Positions 1-11,358 of a stretch of DNA of 64,000 nt are shown piece by piece. A program made the position numbers and the translations under genes. Source of the stretch: Papaver somniferum. Taxonomy: Eukaryota > Streptophyta > Magnoliopsida > Ranunculales > Papaveraceae. The notes beneath the pieces were generated by a model, which ran no database searches, was not told the origin of the DNA, and saw only the letters and a list, made by a program, of their open reading frames with translations. How positions within the stretch are numbered: the stretch's first letter is position 1; every line of letters begins with the position of its first letter. Location of the stretch: assembly GCF_003573695.1 (NCBI RefSeq), contig NC_039362.1, positions 5,556,088 to 5,620,087 on the forward strand, given 5' to 3'.

Positions 1-668
1 ATGTATGAGCATTTGAAGTTGCTTATTCAAGCCATCACTATGCATGCCCTACTTGAATGTGATGAGAAGATTAAGAACAATTTTGGGTCTATTTGATTAT
101 TGACAGTAACAAATTTGAATTTCACATTTAAGGAATCCTTAATAATTTTTTTAGCACACAAAAAGGAAGGACGAAATTTATTATAATTGAGATTATTGAT
201 TAGTGTAACGTGGCCAAGTAAAATTGATGTGCTTGCTTGTTTCACAACATGGTTGTAACAATGACTACACTAGTTACCTCGATAAAAGCACCAAATTTCA
301 GGAAAAATATCTTATTGAATGCATATAAAACAAAACAATCTTTATTATTAATTTTGATCATCTAGATTGATCATTTCGTATGAAATTTGATAACTTCTTG
401 CAACAGTCTTGTCTGGAAAGGCTAATTAAGTAACACAGCTTTGTTACCATGTTACTCGTATTGTCGTACTGGAGTTGTTGCTCAATCAGAGCCTGGTGAC
501 TTGTTTAACCTCGCGAGAATTCATAGAAAGTTTTGTATGTAGCTGGACTTTCAAGTCGGACGGCTGTCTTTTGCCATTATTTGTATATTCAAAAATGAAG
601 CCCACCTTGTATTCAATGGTCAACGACCAAGTCAATGGAGAAAATTAAAGTGAAGCTTGCACGATTAG
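1..668. other. Non-coding unique DNA
   Basis: AT-rich sequence with no convincing coding frame on either strand. The only open frame near the left edge (27-245, minus, 72 codons) has no recognisable domain. No repeat structure, RNA gene or element end was seen. Confidence 0.6.
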
Positions 669-681
669 AAGTTTTCCTAAT

Positions 682-859
682 CTTTTTTTTTTAATATGAA
701 AGGAGATTTATTATTAAGAGAAGAGATTACACTTGTTCATCCTATGGATATATTCTAATATCTAAGCAGAGAAATTAGAAGATATTTCTAAAATTTGATA
801 ATCTAAGATACCATGTTTTGCTAATGCATGAGCCACATGATTTACATCTCTTTGCACAT
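682..859 (-). mobile_element. Very short 5'-truncated LINE insertion (RNase H tail)
   Basis: A 178-bp insert lies between perfect 13-bp direct repeats AAGTTTTCCTAAT at 669-681 and 860-872. A poly(T) run at 683-692 marks the poly(A) tail of a minus-strand transcript. Read on the minus strand, the insert encodes the end of a plant LINE RNase H-like domain, including NHVAHALAKHG, followed by an in-frame TAG and a short 3' UTR. The N-H-V-A-H-x-L-A pattern is the usual C-terminal signature of the RVT_3 family. Everything upstream is missing, which is the expected product of incomplete target-primed reverse transcription. It cannot be functional. Confidence 0.85.
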
Positions 860-872
860 AAGTTTTCCTAAT

Positions 873-2356
873 TAAGATTGTAGTGTTTTGGGTCTCTTTA
901 ATCGTGTAACGCTAGTTTCACATCTATTGTTGATTTGTGTTTGGACTACTTAAAATCAGACTAAAATTCCTACAGATCACAAGACGTGGTTTACATGTAC
1001 TTTGTTTTTGTAAGCTAATGGGATTACACCTTAAAACCGTTATAAACATCACGGTGGATTTTCATCATTATTCAGCCTTTGCGGCTTTGGACCTTTAGTT
1101 CGTATTTGGACGTGGTTGACATGCAAGGGTAAGCATTTAAATAAATGATACTGTATACAGTATATGTTACGTAAGAGCAGTCTAATGGTCCATATCCAAG
1201 TGGTACCCAAGAAAAGAAGAAGTGGAAACTCAAGTCTTATGATTCCAAGTTGCCTTTCAACTTGCATCTTCTAATTAGGGCATGTTCTGCATTTTCTTAG
1301 AAGAGCGGTGGAATCCAATCTGCACCTGATTTGGGACGAACACTAATGCTTGCACCAAACTCCTCTGGTGTCGCAACACATTATCGCAGTATATATCAAT
1401 ATATTTATATTTATATGGAAAGTGGAAAGAGCGAAAGTCTTGGAGAGAAGCCATTCGCCCCTTTTAAGGTGACAAGCTAGGTTCTGAATCTAGTGATGAT
1501 ATATACCATATTCTGAGAGGTGGCCATCTGGAATTGAGTTTTGTCACCTAATGATTCATCATCACTTTCTGTCTTTCTACCATGTCACGCAACCAACTAA
1601 CTAGCTTATATTGCGAATAATAATAAACTTTTTGAGGGCACCGTAATTGGACCGATCCACCTTCATAGTTTGCTTCTTCCTCAAATTTCCTAACCTTCTA
1701 ATCTCTGTTCTGCTTTCTTTCTTTGTACTCGCAGAGACCACTATAGAAAAGAATAATACATTAGGGTACGTATTTTTGTATATCATGTGATCAGATGCAA
1801 AATCAATAGATACAACCTGATGAGTTAGGTCTCCCGGCCAGAAGCATACATGCGTCAATGGCTTACGTATCACACCAAGTTACAGGGACAATATCTGTAC
1901 ATTTTTACTGATATTGATAATTGAGGTCTTACTTCTGAGTAGTTATATTAGTTAGTGTTAAGCATTATGCTCACATGATATGGAGATTATTGGTCGAAGG
2001 AGATCTAGACAAGAGTAGAGTATGCTATGTTTATATTGGCATGCATATATGTTGCTTAGCGTAATTAGCTTTCTTATACGTACTTACACATTTGATCACC
2101 ATGATAATATCGGTGAGTCAGTGCTAAGCCTGCACACGTGATAGTGTGATAAGTATATTTGAAGCTAACACAAACAAACATATAAAAAACCAAAGCTAGC
2201 CAAGTCTTTTTCAGTTGTGTTTGCAATTTGGATATAATGATTTTACGCATGGATTTACGTACTAGAGAGTAGAGAGTACAATATATTGTCATCAGTCAGA
2301 TTTTAGTGAAAGTCAAAGATATAAACCAACAACAGTCTGACTCAGTCAGCTATTAC
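873..2356. other. Non-coding unique DNA
   Basis: Nothing supportable was seen in this stretch. Open frames here (for example 1601-1873, 2074-2292, both minus) are short, lack domains and have no repeat context. An unrecognised regulatory function cannot be excluded. Confidence 0.5.
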
Positions 2357-2386
2357 TTTTTTTTTTTTAATAAATAAACCAGGGGA

Positions 2387-3010
2387 TTACCCTGTAGAAA
2401 CTGTACCACCAATATTGTTATTTTCCTGCCTGACCAAATTAAAAGAAAAGGCGGTGATAGAGTTGTAATCCCATTCTCTAAAATAAGTTGCACTCATACA
2501 GTACTCTGCAAGCTTACATGCCATAAAATTAGCAGAATTAGGAATAAGACTTAAGCTTTTCACGCCCAACATGCAAAGTTTAAAATTGAGAGAATTGCTT
2601 ATATGCAATCTGTTCTTCTCGTTTTTCATCTCCAGAACTTGTTCTCGAACTACTTCCAACACTTTCACTTTGTCGCTTTCAAATTGCACTTGTGGAAAGT
2701 TCAATTGTTGAGACCATTGGATCGTGAAAGAAGCCGCCTGATGTTCTATGCTCTTGCCCGCAGAAGCTATTGCTTGGAAACTCCTCGCTCCAAGGAGACC
2801 TCCTACATGATCACAAACAATAAGAGTTACAGCTGCTTTTGTCTTGCATACAGAATAAAAAACAACAATGTTCATTTTGACATGAAAGCTACTTACTGTT
2901 ACATTATTACTTGACTTAACTATATCAATCTTATCTTTTCCTTCTTTGTTGTTTAACATGTTTCTATTGGAACTTATCATTGACATAATTTCCTGCCCAG
3001 TCCTAGTGAC
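2387..3010 (-). pseudogene. LINE A ORF2, RNase H-like domain (degenerate)
   Basis: The minus-strand frame 2986-2387 (199 codons) keeps the skeleton of a plant RVT_3 / RNase H-like domain. It has a central stretch ending in VCDHVGGLLGAR, then a helix corresponding to the acidic E..A segment (here IEHQAASFTIQW), then FESDKVKVLEVV, where the third catalytic Asp is still visible. The C-terminal N..A..LA tail appears as IPNSANFMACKLAEY. The first catalytic Asp of the canonical domain is not recognisable and the 5' junction with the zf-RVT part is out of frame, so this is a decayed domain. It would normally degrade RNA in RNA:DNA hybrids during LINE replication. Confidence 0.65.
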
Positions 3011-3256
3011 AGCGAGCTTCTTGTTTTTGAAAACCCAATCACATCTAGATTTCCATATACCCCATTAGAAAGTTTTCATTATCTCTGGCCAATCATGCAC
3101 CTGATATTCATACATGTCTTTTCTATGGAACCAATCTACTAACCAAGTATGAAACTCTAAATGATTATTCCTAACCATCAAAGTGTCCAGACCTATGTAA
3201 AGCAAGACAGATATTGTAAATTCACAATGCATAAAGATATGAGTGAGTGTTCCTTC

Positions 3257-4186
3257 CTACTTCCCACAGTTGGGGCAAATTTTATTCACATCAGGGAGGA
3301 TTTGTGCAATTCTACCATTCAAAAGGAGAATCGAATGCACACACTTCCAAAGGAAAGTTTTGAGTCTTGGCTGGATGTTCAGACCCCATAACTTCTTCCA
3401 AAACCTTGTTTGATCTCTATCAGTTGGTTGGTTTGTTCTTATGAGTTTGTTGTATAGAGATTTTGTTGAAAATTTCTCATTCTTTTCTAGCTGCCAGACA
3501 AGCTGATCATCTCTTTCGCTGTTGATTGGGATGTCTTGTATGTCTGTAACCGTTATTTCCTCAAATAACAATCTTAGTTTGTTGGTGTTCCAGATCCATG
3601 GATGATTATTACAGTCCATGAGACTGTTTACCATTTCCCCTTGCAACAGCTGGTCTTGACCATTCTTAAGAGATAAACCTTGAGGACACCAAACATCATC
3701 TATTATTCTGATTTTATTTCCATTGCCCACCTTCCAAACCGAATTTTCTCTGATCTTTCCCATTTCCCTTATTATGTTCTTCCAAACCCAGGAATCAGTA
3801 TTCCGCCAACACATCTTAGCCAACATTGCCGAATTGAATATCCTCAGACTAAGGAAACCCAATCCCCCTAAGCTCTGAGGTTTACAAAAAGAAATCCAAG
3901 ATTTCAAATATAAACCTCTATTTCCTTCTTTGTCCTTTCCCCAAAAGAAGTCTCTCTATCAATCTTTTTTATCACAACTTGTGGCATTTTAAAACAATTC
4001 ATTTGATAAATAGGGACAACGGAAGAGGATGTGTGAACAAGAGTTTTTTTCCCAGCAGAAGAAAGAGTAGGACTCCAAATTTGGAGTTTAGATTCCACTC
4101 TATCAACATGTTGAAAACACTTTATTTTGGATGTGTGTGTGTGAAAAGAGGGCTGCCTAGATATCTATCATTTATGGATATTCTTT
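3257..4186 (-). pseudogene. LINE A ORF2, thumb region and zf-RVT domain
   Basis: Two minus-strand pieces, 4098-3904 and 3907-3257, cover the region after the reverse transcriptase. The first contains SAGKKTLVHTSSSVVPIYQMN, the usual thumb segment. The second contains the conserved PQSLGGLGFLSLRIFNSAML and a long zf-RVT domain ending in ICPNCGK, the first CxxC of the zinc-binding unit. The frame stops right after this CxxC, and the following H/C residues are lost to frame breaks around 3200. zf-RVT is found C-terminal to plant LINE reverse transcriptases and probably binds nucleic acid. The overlap of the two frames near 3904-3907 indicates a frameshift. Confidence 0.75.
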
Positions 4187-4884
4187 TCACCCCCAAGATG
4201 TCAACAACCCATCAATGACTGTTTGGTGAGTATTTGAACTAAAAAAAATATCAGACTTTTCAAAATTTATGAGCTGGCCCGAGGCCTTGCTAAATTCAGT
4301 AAAAAGGTTCAAAATGTTTTGTCCGTGCTCAATGTCCGCTTTAGTGAAAACCAGAAGGTTATCCGCGAAAAGGAGATGGGATATAAAGGGGGCATTGACC
4401 CCTACTTTGATGCCTTGAATCAAGTTGAGACTCTCAGCATCAGAAAAAGCTCTAGACAACACCTCCATGCATATTATAAACAAATAGGGAGACAAGGGAT
4501 CTCCTTGTCTCACACCCCTACTAGGTTTGAACTGTTCTCCTGGAACCCCATTAATGAGAACACATGACGACACAATACTGATGCACTGATTAACCATGCC
4601 ACACCACTTAGTATCAAAGCCAATTATTTTCATGATTGAGAGGAGGAAGGGCCACTCAATCCGGTCGAAAGCTTTAGACATATCGATTTTAATTACCATG
4701 AGGAATTCATTTCCTCTTTTAGTTCTCATAGTGTGGATTAACTCATGAGCGATTATGATATTATCATAAATTTGCCTTCTTGGGACGAAGGCGGCCTGAT
4801 ATGGGGAAATATTTTTTGGCAGCATACTCTTGAGTCTATTAGCCAAGGTTTTTGAAATGACTTTGTACACTATATTGCATAGAC
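4187..4884 (-). pseudogene. LINE A ORF2, reverse transcriptase with mutated active site
   Basis: The minus-strand frame gives about 230 residues of an L1-type reverse transcriptase. Motifs in order are NIVYKVISKTLANRLK, SPYQAAFVPRRQIYDNI, the KIDMSKAFDRIEW catalytic-Asp motif, RGVRQGDPLSPYLF, and SHLLFADNLLVF. The family box is FADD; here the second Asp is Asn (AAC, plus-strand gtt at 4358-4360), which should abolish polymerase activity. The domain starts abruptly at the T-run 4885-4898, so the N-terminal fingers (the PGPDG region) are missing. The frame closes at 4187, about where the family continues into the thumb. It is clearly an inactive copy. Confidence 0.85.
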
Positions 4885-5230
4885 TTTTTTTTTTTTTTCT
4901 GAAAAGAACTTCATTAAACAGAAAACTAGGTGGGTCTGAAGGTATCCCACTTAGCATATAACAACGACATATTAGTGTTTTCCGGCATTAGGTCTTTCCA
5001 TGATTCTCCCATAGTTGGGTAGCTTAGAAAGTTGTTTGCCATATCACAGAGGTTTGACCTGATAGGTCTCTTAGGAGGTTTACATATTAGCGAATTAAAA
5101 TAGTAAATTAAGCTTTTAGCAGATACAAGAAGGGGATTTTCTGTTGCGCCTTTCTCCATAAGCTTTATCTTGTTCAATTGTCTTCTGGTTTCTCCATCTT
5201 CTTAGCCATGGTGGTGGATCTTCCACTCCT
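4885..5230 (-). mobile_element. Truncated LINE 3' end inserted in LINE A ORF2
   Basis: A minus-strand segment with a 14-nt poly(A) tail (T-run 4885-4898), preceded by AATGAAGTTCTTTTCAG, a typical plant LINE 3' end. Upstream, frames such as 5177-4926 run to a stop just before the tail, which would fit a truncated C-terminus plus 3' UTR, but I recognise no domain. LINE A endonuclease sequence stops at about 5230 and LINE A reverse transcriptase resumes directly after the tail. Roughly 1 kb of LINE A is therefore missing. No TSD was found, so insertion with target deletion or template switching are both possible. Confidence 0.55.
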
Positions 5231-5439
5231 GCTGTCCCAATAACACCTTTTGGGTCAATAATGACAGACCCAGGGAAGTTTAGTTTTTTAATGAAACGTT
5301 GAACAAAGACTTTGTCTTGCTTAGTTTCAGAAATGAACAGAATATCAGGGTGGTACTCCTTTACTATATTCATGAGTTGATTTTTGGTGAAGGGCTTTCC
5401 CATTCCTTGGATGTTCCAAGCAATAACATTGATGGACAT
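5228..5439 (-). pseudogene. LINE A ORF2, N-terminus of endonuclease
   Basis: This is the start of ORF2. The ATG at 5439 opens MSINVIAWNIQGMGKPFTKN, with the WNxQG motif (catalytic Asn) of apurinic-like EEP endonucleases, followed by HPDILFISETKQ, which has the catalytic Glu. About 70 residues later the family sequence stops at VIIDPKGVIGTAG, where the inserted fragment begins. The GDFN, D and SDH motifs are absent. An upstream in-frame Met at 5553 exists, but its 38-residue leader is low in similarity to anything known, so I prefer 5439. The domain would nick target DNA to prime reverse transcription; here it cannot fold. Confidence 0.75.
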
Positions 5440-5688
5440 GATTGGGAGAGGATTAGCAGAATCTTTAGAAGCACCATAGTGGTTATGGTTACTAACAAGA
5501 CTACTCAGATTATTTTTGTTGGTAGCTATTTCTGGTTTTGGGTTAAGTTGCACAGCTCTAAGGGGACGACAAACTTAGTCCTAGACGAGAAAGGCTTCCA
5601 GCAGTAGATAAACAATAACTCAGCTAGACAATCCTTAGTATAGTACAGCCAAATGTGAGTGACGTAGTAGTTATTGAGCATGAGGTAG

Positions 5689-7973
5689 TCACTGCAGCTT
5701 CTTGTATACTTGATGAGAAGAGATACAGTGCATGTAGTTATAAACGAGTAAATCATGGTGTATCGGATAACTGATAGATTTTATGTGAAAAGTAACACTC
5801 TTGTTGGATTGAGAACATACCTGGATTTCCTTTTCTACATCCATCTTTTCGTCGCTTCCTGGTGCCTCCTTTACCAATTGGGTCTTTTCCAAATTATCAA
5901 AGTTTCCTTCCGGTTCTTTCACAGTCTCGCTTGGTGGTGCCTCCATTTTCTCAGCAGCAAAGGAGATTGGAAAGTTGAGAGGTGGGACGAAAATAGACTT
6001 TGAGGGGTGGTTATGACCATTGAAGAACGAGATCACACTGTTTTCATTGATTTGTTTGGTATGGAATTGAAAGGTAGGCTGAGGTTTGAGAACAAATTGA
6101 TTTGTGAGTTCAGGAAAAGATGTGAAGTACAGATGGGGTGGTATCAGCACTTCTTTCCCAGTCTTATTCTCAGATTGATTCTTCTTCTTTCCTTTAGCTT
6201 CTCCATCTTGAATTTCACCTATTAGATTTTACAATTTTCTTTTGAACATCAATGTCTCCATCCTTGATTTTCTTGCCTTATCTGCCTTGGATTTGCCATT
6301 TGAAATCTTTCCTTTAGCCGGGATACCCGTCTGATTGATTACCACTCCTTTTGATCTGTTTACGGATATTTGATTTGTTATCCCCTCCGATACACAGATT
6401 GGGGTTTGATTCAGATCCATCCTTTGACCTATCTTTCCATCTTCATTTAATAGTTTGAGAAGTTTCCCTTTGTTCAGTTGCAGCCTGATTCCTTTGGGTA
6501 ATGGTGATGATGTAGTGATCGGTGCTAGCTTCAGTTTTTCCTTTTGATTTTTCCACTCAGCTGACGTTTTCTTTATTCGTCTTGACTCCTCATATTCTTC
6601 ATTAGGGGTCATTGCTTGTTTGCCTTTAGATCTCATCTTTGTTCGAATGCCCATTTCGGTTGGTTCTTTTAAAGCTAACTCAAAACCAATGGATAAGGGC
6701 ACCCCTGAGTGTGCCTCTACAACAATATTAGGCACTTCAGTCATTAAATGTTGCAACATCTGGCTGGAGTTCTGGTGGTCCATTGGTTGATCATCATTTG
6801 AGAGAACTGAGCTTTCAGTAGTCCACAAAACATTTGAGACTATTGGTGGACCATGTATGAAATTATATGATCCTGACAAATTTGCACTTTCTTCGACCGG
6901 ACAATTCCACCTCTGAATTTTGGTGCATCCTACTTCCACATTTTCCATCCATTGTCTTTTGTGAGATCCTACTTCCATATCCTCCCTCCATTGTCTTTCT
7001 AGCTGTTGAGATAAAACCATGTTGTTTTCATTTACATTCGAGATTTGTAGTGAATCATCAAAGTCATCATCTGAGACTCTTATGTTGAAGCCAGGTGGGA
7101 TAGCTGGTGCAATAAGATTTTGCTGAGTTGATGAAGATGGTGTCATCAGATCTTGGAACTCATATACGACTTCGGGAGCAAGGATTGGTGCTGGTTGATT
7201 CACTGTCGATTGGCTTATATACTCCATGATGTCATACACAGCTGCCATGTTGGGAACCTCCTCATATTCCGTCTCATGAATAACGTGTGAGAAGTAGTCT
7301 TCAGTCTGGACTCTACATCGTTCCTTGGGGTGATTGATAATCCTGCAGATCTTACAGAAAGACTTTGGTAGTGGTTTATAATAGAGCATGACATCCAACC
7401 AGTCATCCACAGTATGGTATAACCTGAAAGTTTCATCTAACTTCTCATTCAGATCCATTTGCACTAGGCAGCGAGCAAACGGGCGTGCTTGATTGCAGTC
7501 TTGTGGTAGCTCCTTTAAAATGAATACTCGAATGGCATTTGCTATTTTCTCCGGAATACCTTCTTCAAAAAACTCAACTGGCAAGTTGAGATAGCTGACC
7601 CATAGGTGAACTGACATCGTAATGATTAACGACGCCGGTATACCATATTGATAAGCTTTCACCACCATAAGCCAGACAACATATTTTGTTGGAGAGTACC
7701 TTATTGCTTTTTGGGCATCTGCAGGGTTTTGGAGATCGAGTATGAATTTGTTTATTTCATTCGTTCCGCTCACAAGGGTTGCTAATGGATGGTAAGTGAG
7801 AACCCAGAGGAATTGCAACATCTCCATCATTTTCCTCATATTAAGTTTGAAAGGGCAGAAAATGTGTGCTACTACATAGCATTCAGTTTTGGATTTTCAT
7901 TTGGAGGTTGTTTCTGTCGGGATCACAAGGAATCTTGAGTTGGTTAATTGAGTGGTCAATTTGTCAACCATTT
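5689..7973 (-). pseudogene. LINE A ORF1 (gag-like), main part
   Basis: This is the nucleic-acid-binding ORF1 protein of LINE A. One minus-strand frame runs from the LINE B insertion site at 7973 to 5689, broken only by a TGA near 7899 and a TAA at 6229-6231. The N-terminal half resembles the DUF4283-type domain of plant LINE ORF1 (HLWVSYLNLPVEFFEEGIPE). It is followed by a CCHC zinc knuckle, CKICRIINHPKERC (C-x2-C-x4-H-x4-C, near 7320-7365), and a long low-complexity tail rich in basic and polar residues. The first part of the protein lies beyond LINE B at 14158-14463, in the same frame. The tail ends about 250 bp before the ORF2 start at 5439. Confidence 0.85.
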
Positions 7974-8073
7974 TTTTTACTCGGTCAACAAAAATAGAAT
8001 AAAAAAAGCGAAACTGTACAGGGACTAGGCTATATTAGCGCTAGGCCAAAGGCTGCACGCCAATAAAAACCTA

Positions 8074-8660
8074 TTTAAAAACGAAAGAAAACCTCTCCAG
8101 GCCATTCAACAGATTGAATAAAACCTGGTCTACCCTCATAAAACTCATAATTTTCCTCAGCCAACAAACAAGCTTGTTTCGCCGCGGCATCAGCTGAACA
8201 CATTAGCTTCTCTGTAGCTATGAACATAACTAATACTGTTGTAAAAAATCTTCGCCATTCTCCACTTCTGCATTAGCTGCCACGTCAACTCTCCTTTTTG
8301 GAGAGCAAAAATGCAACTCATCGAATCCGATCTGACGCATAGATTTTTGACATTCCATCTTTGAGCAACAAATGCGCCATAGATAACCGCACAAACTTCA
8401 GCATAAAAGTTGGTCTGCCAGCCCAGTCCAACGCACAAAACTCCCAAAACTGCCGAGTTAGAATCACGAAAAACTACACCTGAACCAGCTTGGCCCGGAT
8501 TGCCAAGTGATGCACCATCACAACAGATCATAAGCTCACCTGGATTAGGAGGCGTACAAGTAACTTCAATTGGAACATAATGCTTGCAAGATCTATGCTT
8601 CACTCTAAAGAAATTGACAATTCGCAAATCATCTAAGGTATTATACATGTGGCCCTTCAT
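8074..8660 (-). pseudogene. LINE B ORF2, RNase H-like domain
   Basis: The frame 8660-8190 encodes an RVT_3 / RNase H fold. ICCDGASLGNPGQAGSG carries the first catalytic Asp, FYAEVCAVIYGA the Glu, and CVRSDSMSC the second Asp. The frame closes at NVFS followed by TGA. Shifting by one base at about 8190-8200 restores the expected tail, SADAAAKQACL, up to a TAA at 8074-8076. The fourth catalytic Asp lies in this shifted part, so one single-base insertion separates it from the rest. An in-frame TGA at about 8712 also cuts the domain from the zf-RVT region. Role in the family: removal of template RNA. Confidence 0.85.
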
Positions 8661-8714
8661 TCTAATAGAGTTATCACGAATTACCTGATGAAACCTTCCC
8701 TTAAATTCAAGCCA

Positions 8715-10067
8715 TCAAACTCGCATGTTGTCATAATAAGCCTTGTTGCACAACTTCCATAATTCCGTAACTATTGCAAGATTTGTAACAAGCCACAGAT
8801 CCTTTATCATTCTACTCCGCCCTTTTGCAACCTTGTAAGAGGCCACAAGATCCTCATTCGGTTTTAGATTAAAAATATCAGTTGCCCAATTCCAAATCTT
8901 CTTAGCAATTTTACAATGCCAAGTAATATGGCTGACATCTTCGCAATCCTCCCTACATAAAGGACACATAGAAGGCATCTCCCTACCTGTCTTCCTCATA
9001 ATATTATCATCAGTAGCACAACATTGCTTATGAAATAACTTCCAGTACTGAACACTTAAAGTAGGATGCACAACACTTCTCGAGAATAAAGCTGCAGTTG
9101 GCGAAGTTTCTGCAGGCCCCCTGATGGCAGCCTTAGCCGACTTGACAGAGAACACGCCCTTACTGTCCAAGTCCAACATTTTGTAGTCATCTCCACCACC
9201 AATAAGAGGCAAATTATTAATATCAATATTGCATCGTAACATCAATTCCTTAGTGTTTGGAGGAATAACCCAAGAGCCATCAATAATAATATCGCTAACT
9301 TTGGCCTTAAAATCATTATGACCCTTTTTAGTGATGCCAAGTCTTTGCGCAATTGAAAAATCAGCACACCAATTATCAAAAAATAAGGAAGTATTAGCAC
9401 CATTACCTATAATTGAGCGCATATGCCTTTGCACAAAACTATGCACCAATCTGATTCCTGGAAAAACCGAAGAACCCAACTTATAATCGATCAAGTTGCC
9501 ATTAATCTTGAAATATTTCGCCTTCAAGAATCTTGCCCAAGTCTTATTAGAGTCGCGAATCGAAACCCACAACTTCATAAGCATGGCACTATTAACATCA
9601 ATCAATTTCTTAAGACCAAGCCCACCTTCACACCTAGAACGACATAAATCATCATAAAGAACCGTAAAATATTTACGCTTCTCAGCATCTCTAGACCACA
9701 AGAAATTTTGAATGTCCCTCTCAACTGACTTGATAGCCGTGCATGGCCATTTATACACAGCCATGGAATGAAGCAAATAACTAGAAATCACTGATTTAGT
9801 CAAAACTAGCCGAGCCTGAAAAGACAAAAGCTTACCCTTCCAACCTGCCAGTTTATCCATAATCTTCTCCATTACTTGTCGAACATGAATATGACGCACA
9901 ATACCAGGTTTTAATTGGATTCCCAAATACTTATCTGGGAATAGCGCCCTTTCCATGCCCATAAAATTTGCAAATAGCAACATCACGAGAATGCATGTCG
10001 CCACCATAATAGAACTTGCTCTTGGCATAACTAACATATTGCCCAGAAGCAAGTTGATACCTTCCAA
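8715..10067 (-). pseudogene. LINE B ORF2, RT thumb and zf-RVT domain
   Basis: 450 codons on the minus strand. LFPDKYLGIQLKPGIV marks the segment after the RT palm, then WKGKLLSFQARLVLTKSV (thumb) and CEGGLGLKKLIDVNSAMLMK. The zf-RVT domain follows, with zinc ligands in CPLCREDCEDVSHITWHC. It ends in LWKLCNKAYYDN before an in-frame TGA, after which the RNase H follows. The overlap with the preceding RT frame (9931-10067) shows a frameshift at about 9960. Apart from that break the 450 codons are uninterrupted, suggesting only moderate age. Confidence 0.85.
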
Positions 10068-11133
10068 GCATCTCCTTCAGATACTGCAAACTGTGAATAT
10101 TACCTTTACAGAAAATAAGAATATCATCCGCAAAGAGTAAATGAGTTGGTGCCACACCTTTCTTACTCACCATATGGTGCATACTTTTCGCTGCAAACAA
10201 CTTAGAGAGATTGCGGCTCAAGACATCTTCAATAATAACAAAAATCAAAGGTGAAAGAGGATCACCTTGACGTAGACCTTTAGTGACACTGAAAAAACCT
10301 TCAGGGCTACCATTAATCATAATAGAAATCCGAGCAGAGTTAAGAATACTAAGCAGCCACGGACACCAAGCATCAGAAAAACCGTATTGACGAAAAACTT
10401 CAACAACAAATTCCCAACTAACCGTGTCAAAAACTTGGGATATATCCAGTTTGAGGCCAACATTACCATGCTTCCTTTCCACACTAATCTCATTGATCAG
10501 TTCTGACGCCAAAGCTATATTTTCATGAATGTTTCTTCCTCTCATAAACGCCACTTGCTCTTCAAAAATCAACTTATTCGGCACTGTACCAAGTCTGGTA
10601 TCCATAATTTTTGTAATGATTTTGAAGAAGAAGTTGCTTAAACCAATTGGCCTATAGTCTTTAATAGAATCATATTTATTATTTTTTGGGATTAGAACAA
10701 TAAAACTAGAGTTAATGCCATTAGGAATTTTCCGCATCGCCAAACAGTTTGCAATAACATTAAAAAGATCTCTAGAAATAATGTTCCAACAGACTCTAAA
10801 GAAAGAACCTGTAAATCCATCAGGTCCAGGTGCAAAATCCACTCCCAGATCAAAAACAGCTTCCTTAACTTCATCCAAGGACGGAATAACATCCATAAAA
10901 GCACTTTCAGCAGCTGAGATGCTTTCGTGCTCATAATCAAACAACTTTGGATCGATATGCACTGCTCCACCATTGAATTTTGCACGGTAGTGATCAGCAA
11001 TGTAATCTTTTATTTCATCCTGCAAAAACAAAGTAGAGTTAGTAGAAATATTCAATTCAGAGATTGTGTTTTGGCTTCTCCTCATACGAATGGTGTTGTG
11101 GAAAAACCGAGTATTTTTATCACCATCTTCCAA
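9931..11133 (-). pseudogene. LINE B ORF2, reverse transcriptase core
   Basis: 400 codons carrying the L1-type RT with its catalytic residues intact. Seen in order: GDKNTRFFHNTIRMRR (linker), FAPGPDGFTGSFFR, SFIVLIPKNNKYDSIKDYRP, LKLDISQVFDTVSWEF (first catalytic Asp), KGLRQGDPLSPLIF, and THLLFADDILIFCKGN (FADD box). The DISKAFD motif is slightly altered to DISQVFD, which keeps both Asp residues. Frames are broken before it (11134-11358, the linker after the endonuclease) and after it (about 9960). The enzyme performs target-primed cDNA synthesis in this family. Activity of this copy is ruled out by the frameshifts, not by its active site. Confidence 0.88.
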
Positions 11134-11358
11134 CTAACTAGTTCTCGATTTTTGCTTGAGCATAACTGCCAGTTCAGTCCGCACCTCATCAACAGCTTTC
11201 CTGGCATCGAAAACCTTCAAAAAATTGCATCTCACACCTAACATTTTGATCCAGAATATCATTCTCCTTATCCAGATTCAATTCCGCTTGTTTTAAGCGA
11301 AACTGAACATCCCCAAACACAGTTCTATTCCAAATCTTCAATGCATCCTTCAGTCTCT

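Noticed and set aside
1049..1267. Small minus-strand protein with a hydrophobic stretch (LEFPLLLFLGTTWIWTIRLLL)
   Set aside because: 72 codons in AT-rich DNA with no repeat, homology or transcription signal that I can recognise.
2603..2914. A 103-codon plus-strand frame overlapping the LINE A RNase H remnant
   Set aside because: No domain, and the opposite strand carries the recognisable RNase H sequence.
6867..7088. Plus-strand frame opposite LINE A ORF1
   Set aside because: It is the antisense of the ORF1 coding frame, with no domain of its own.
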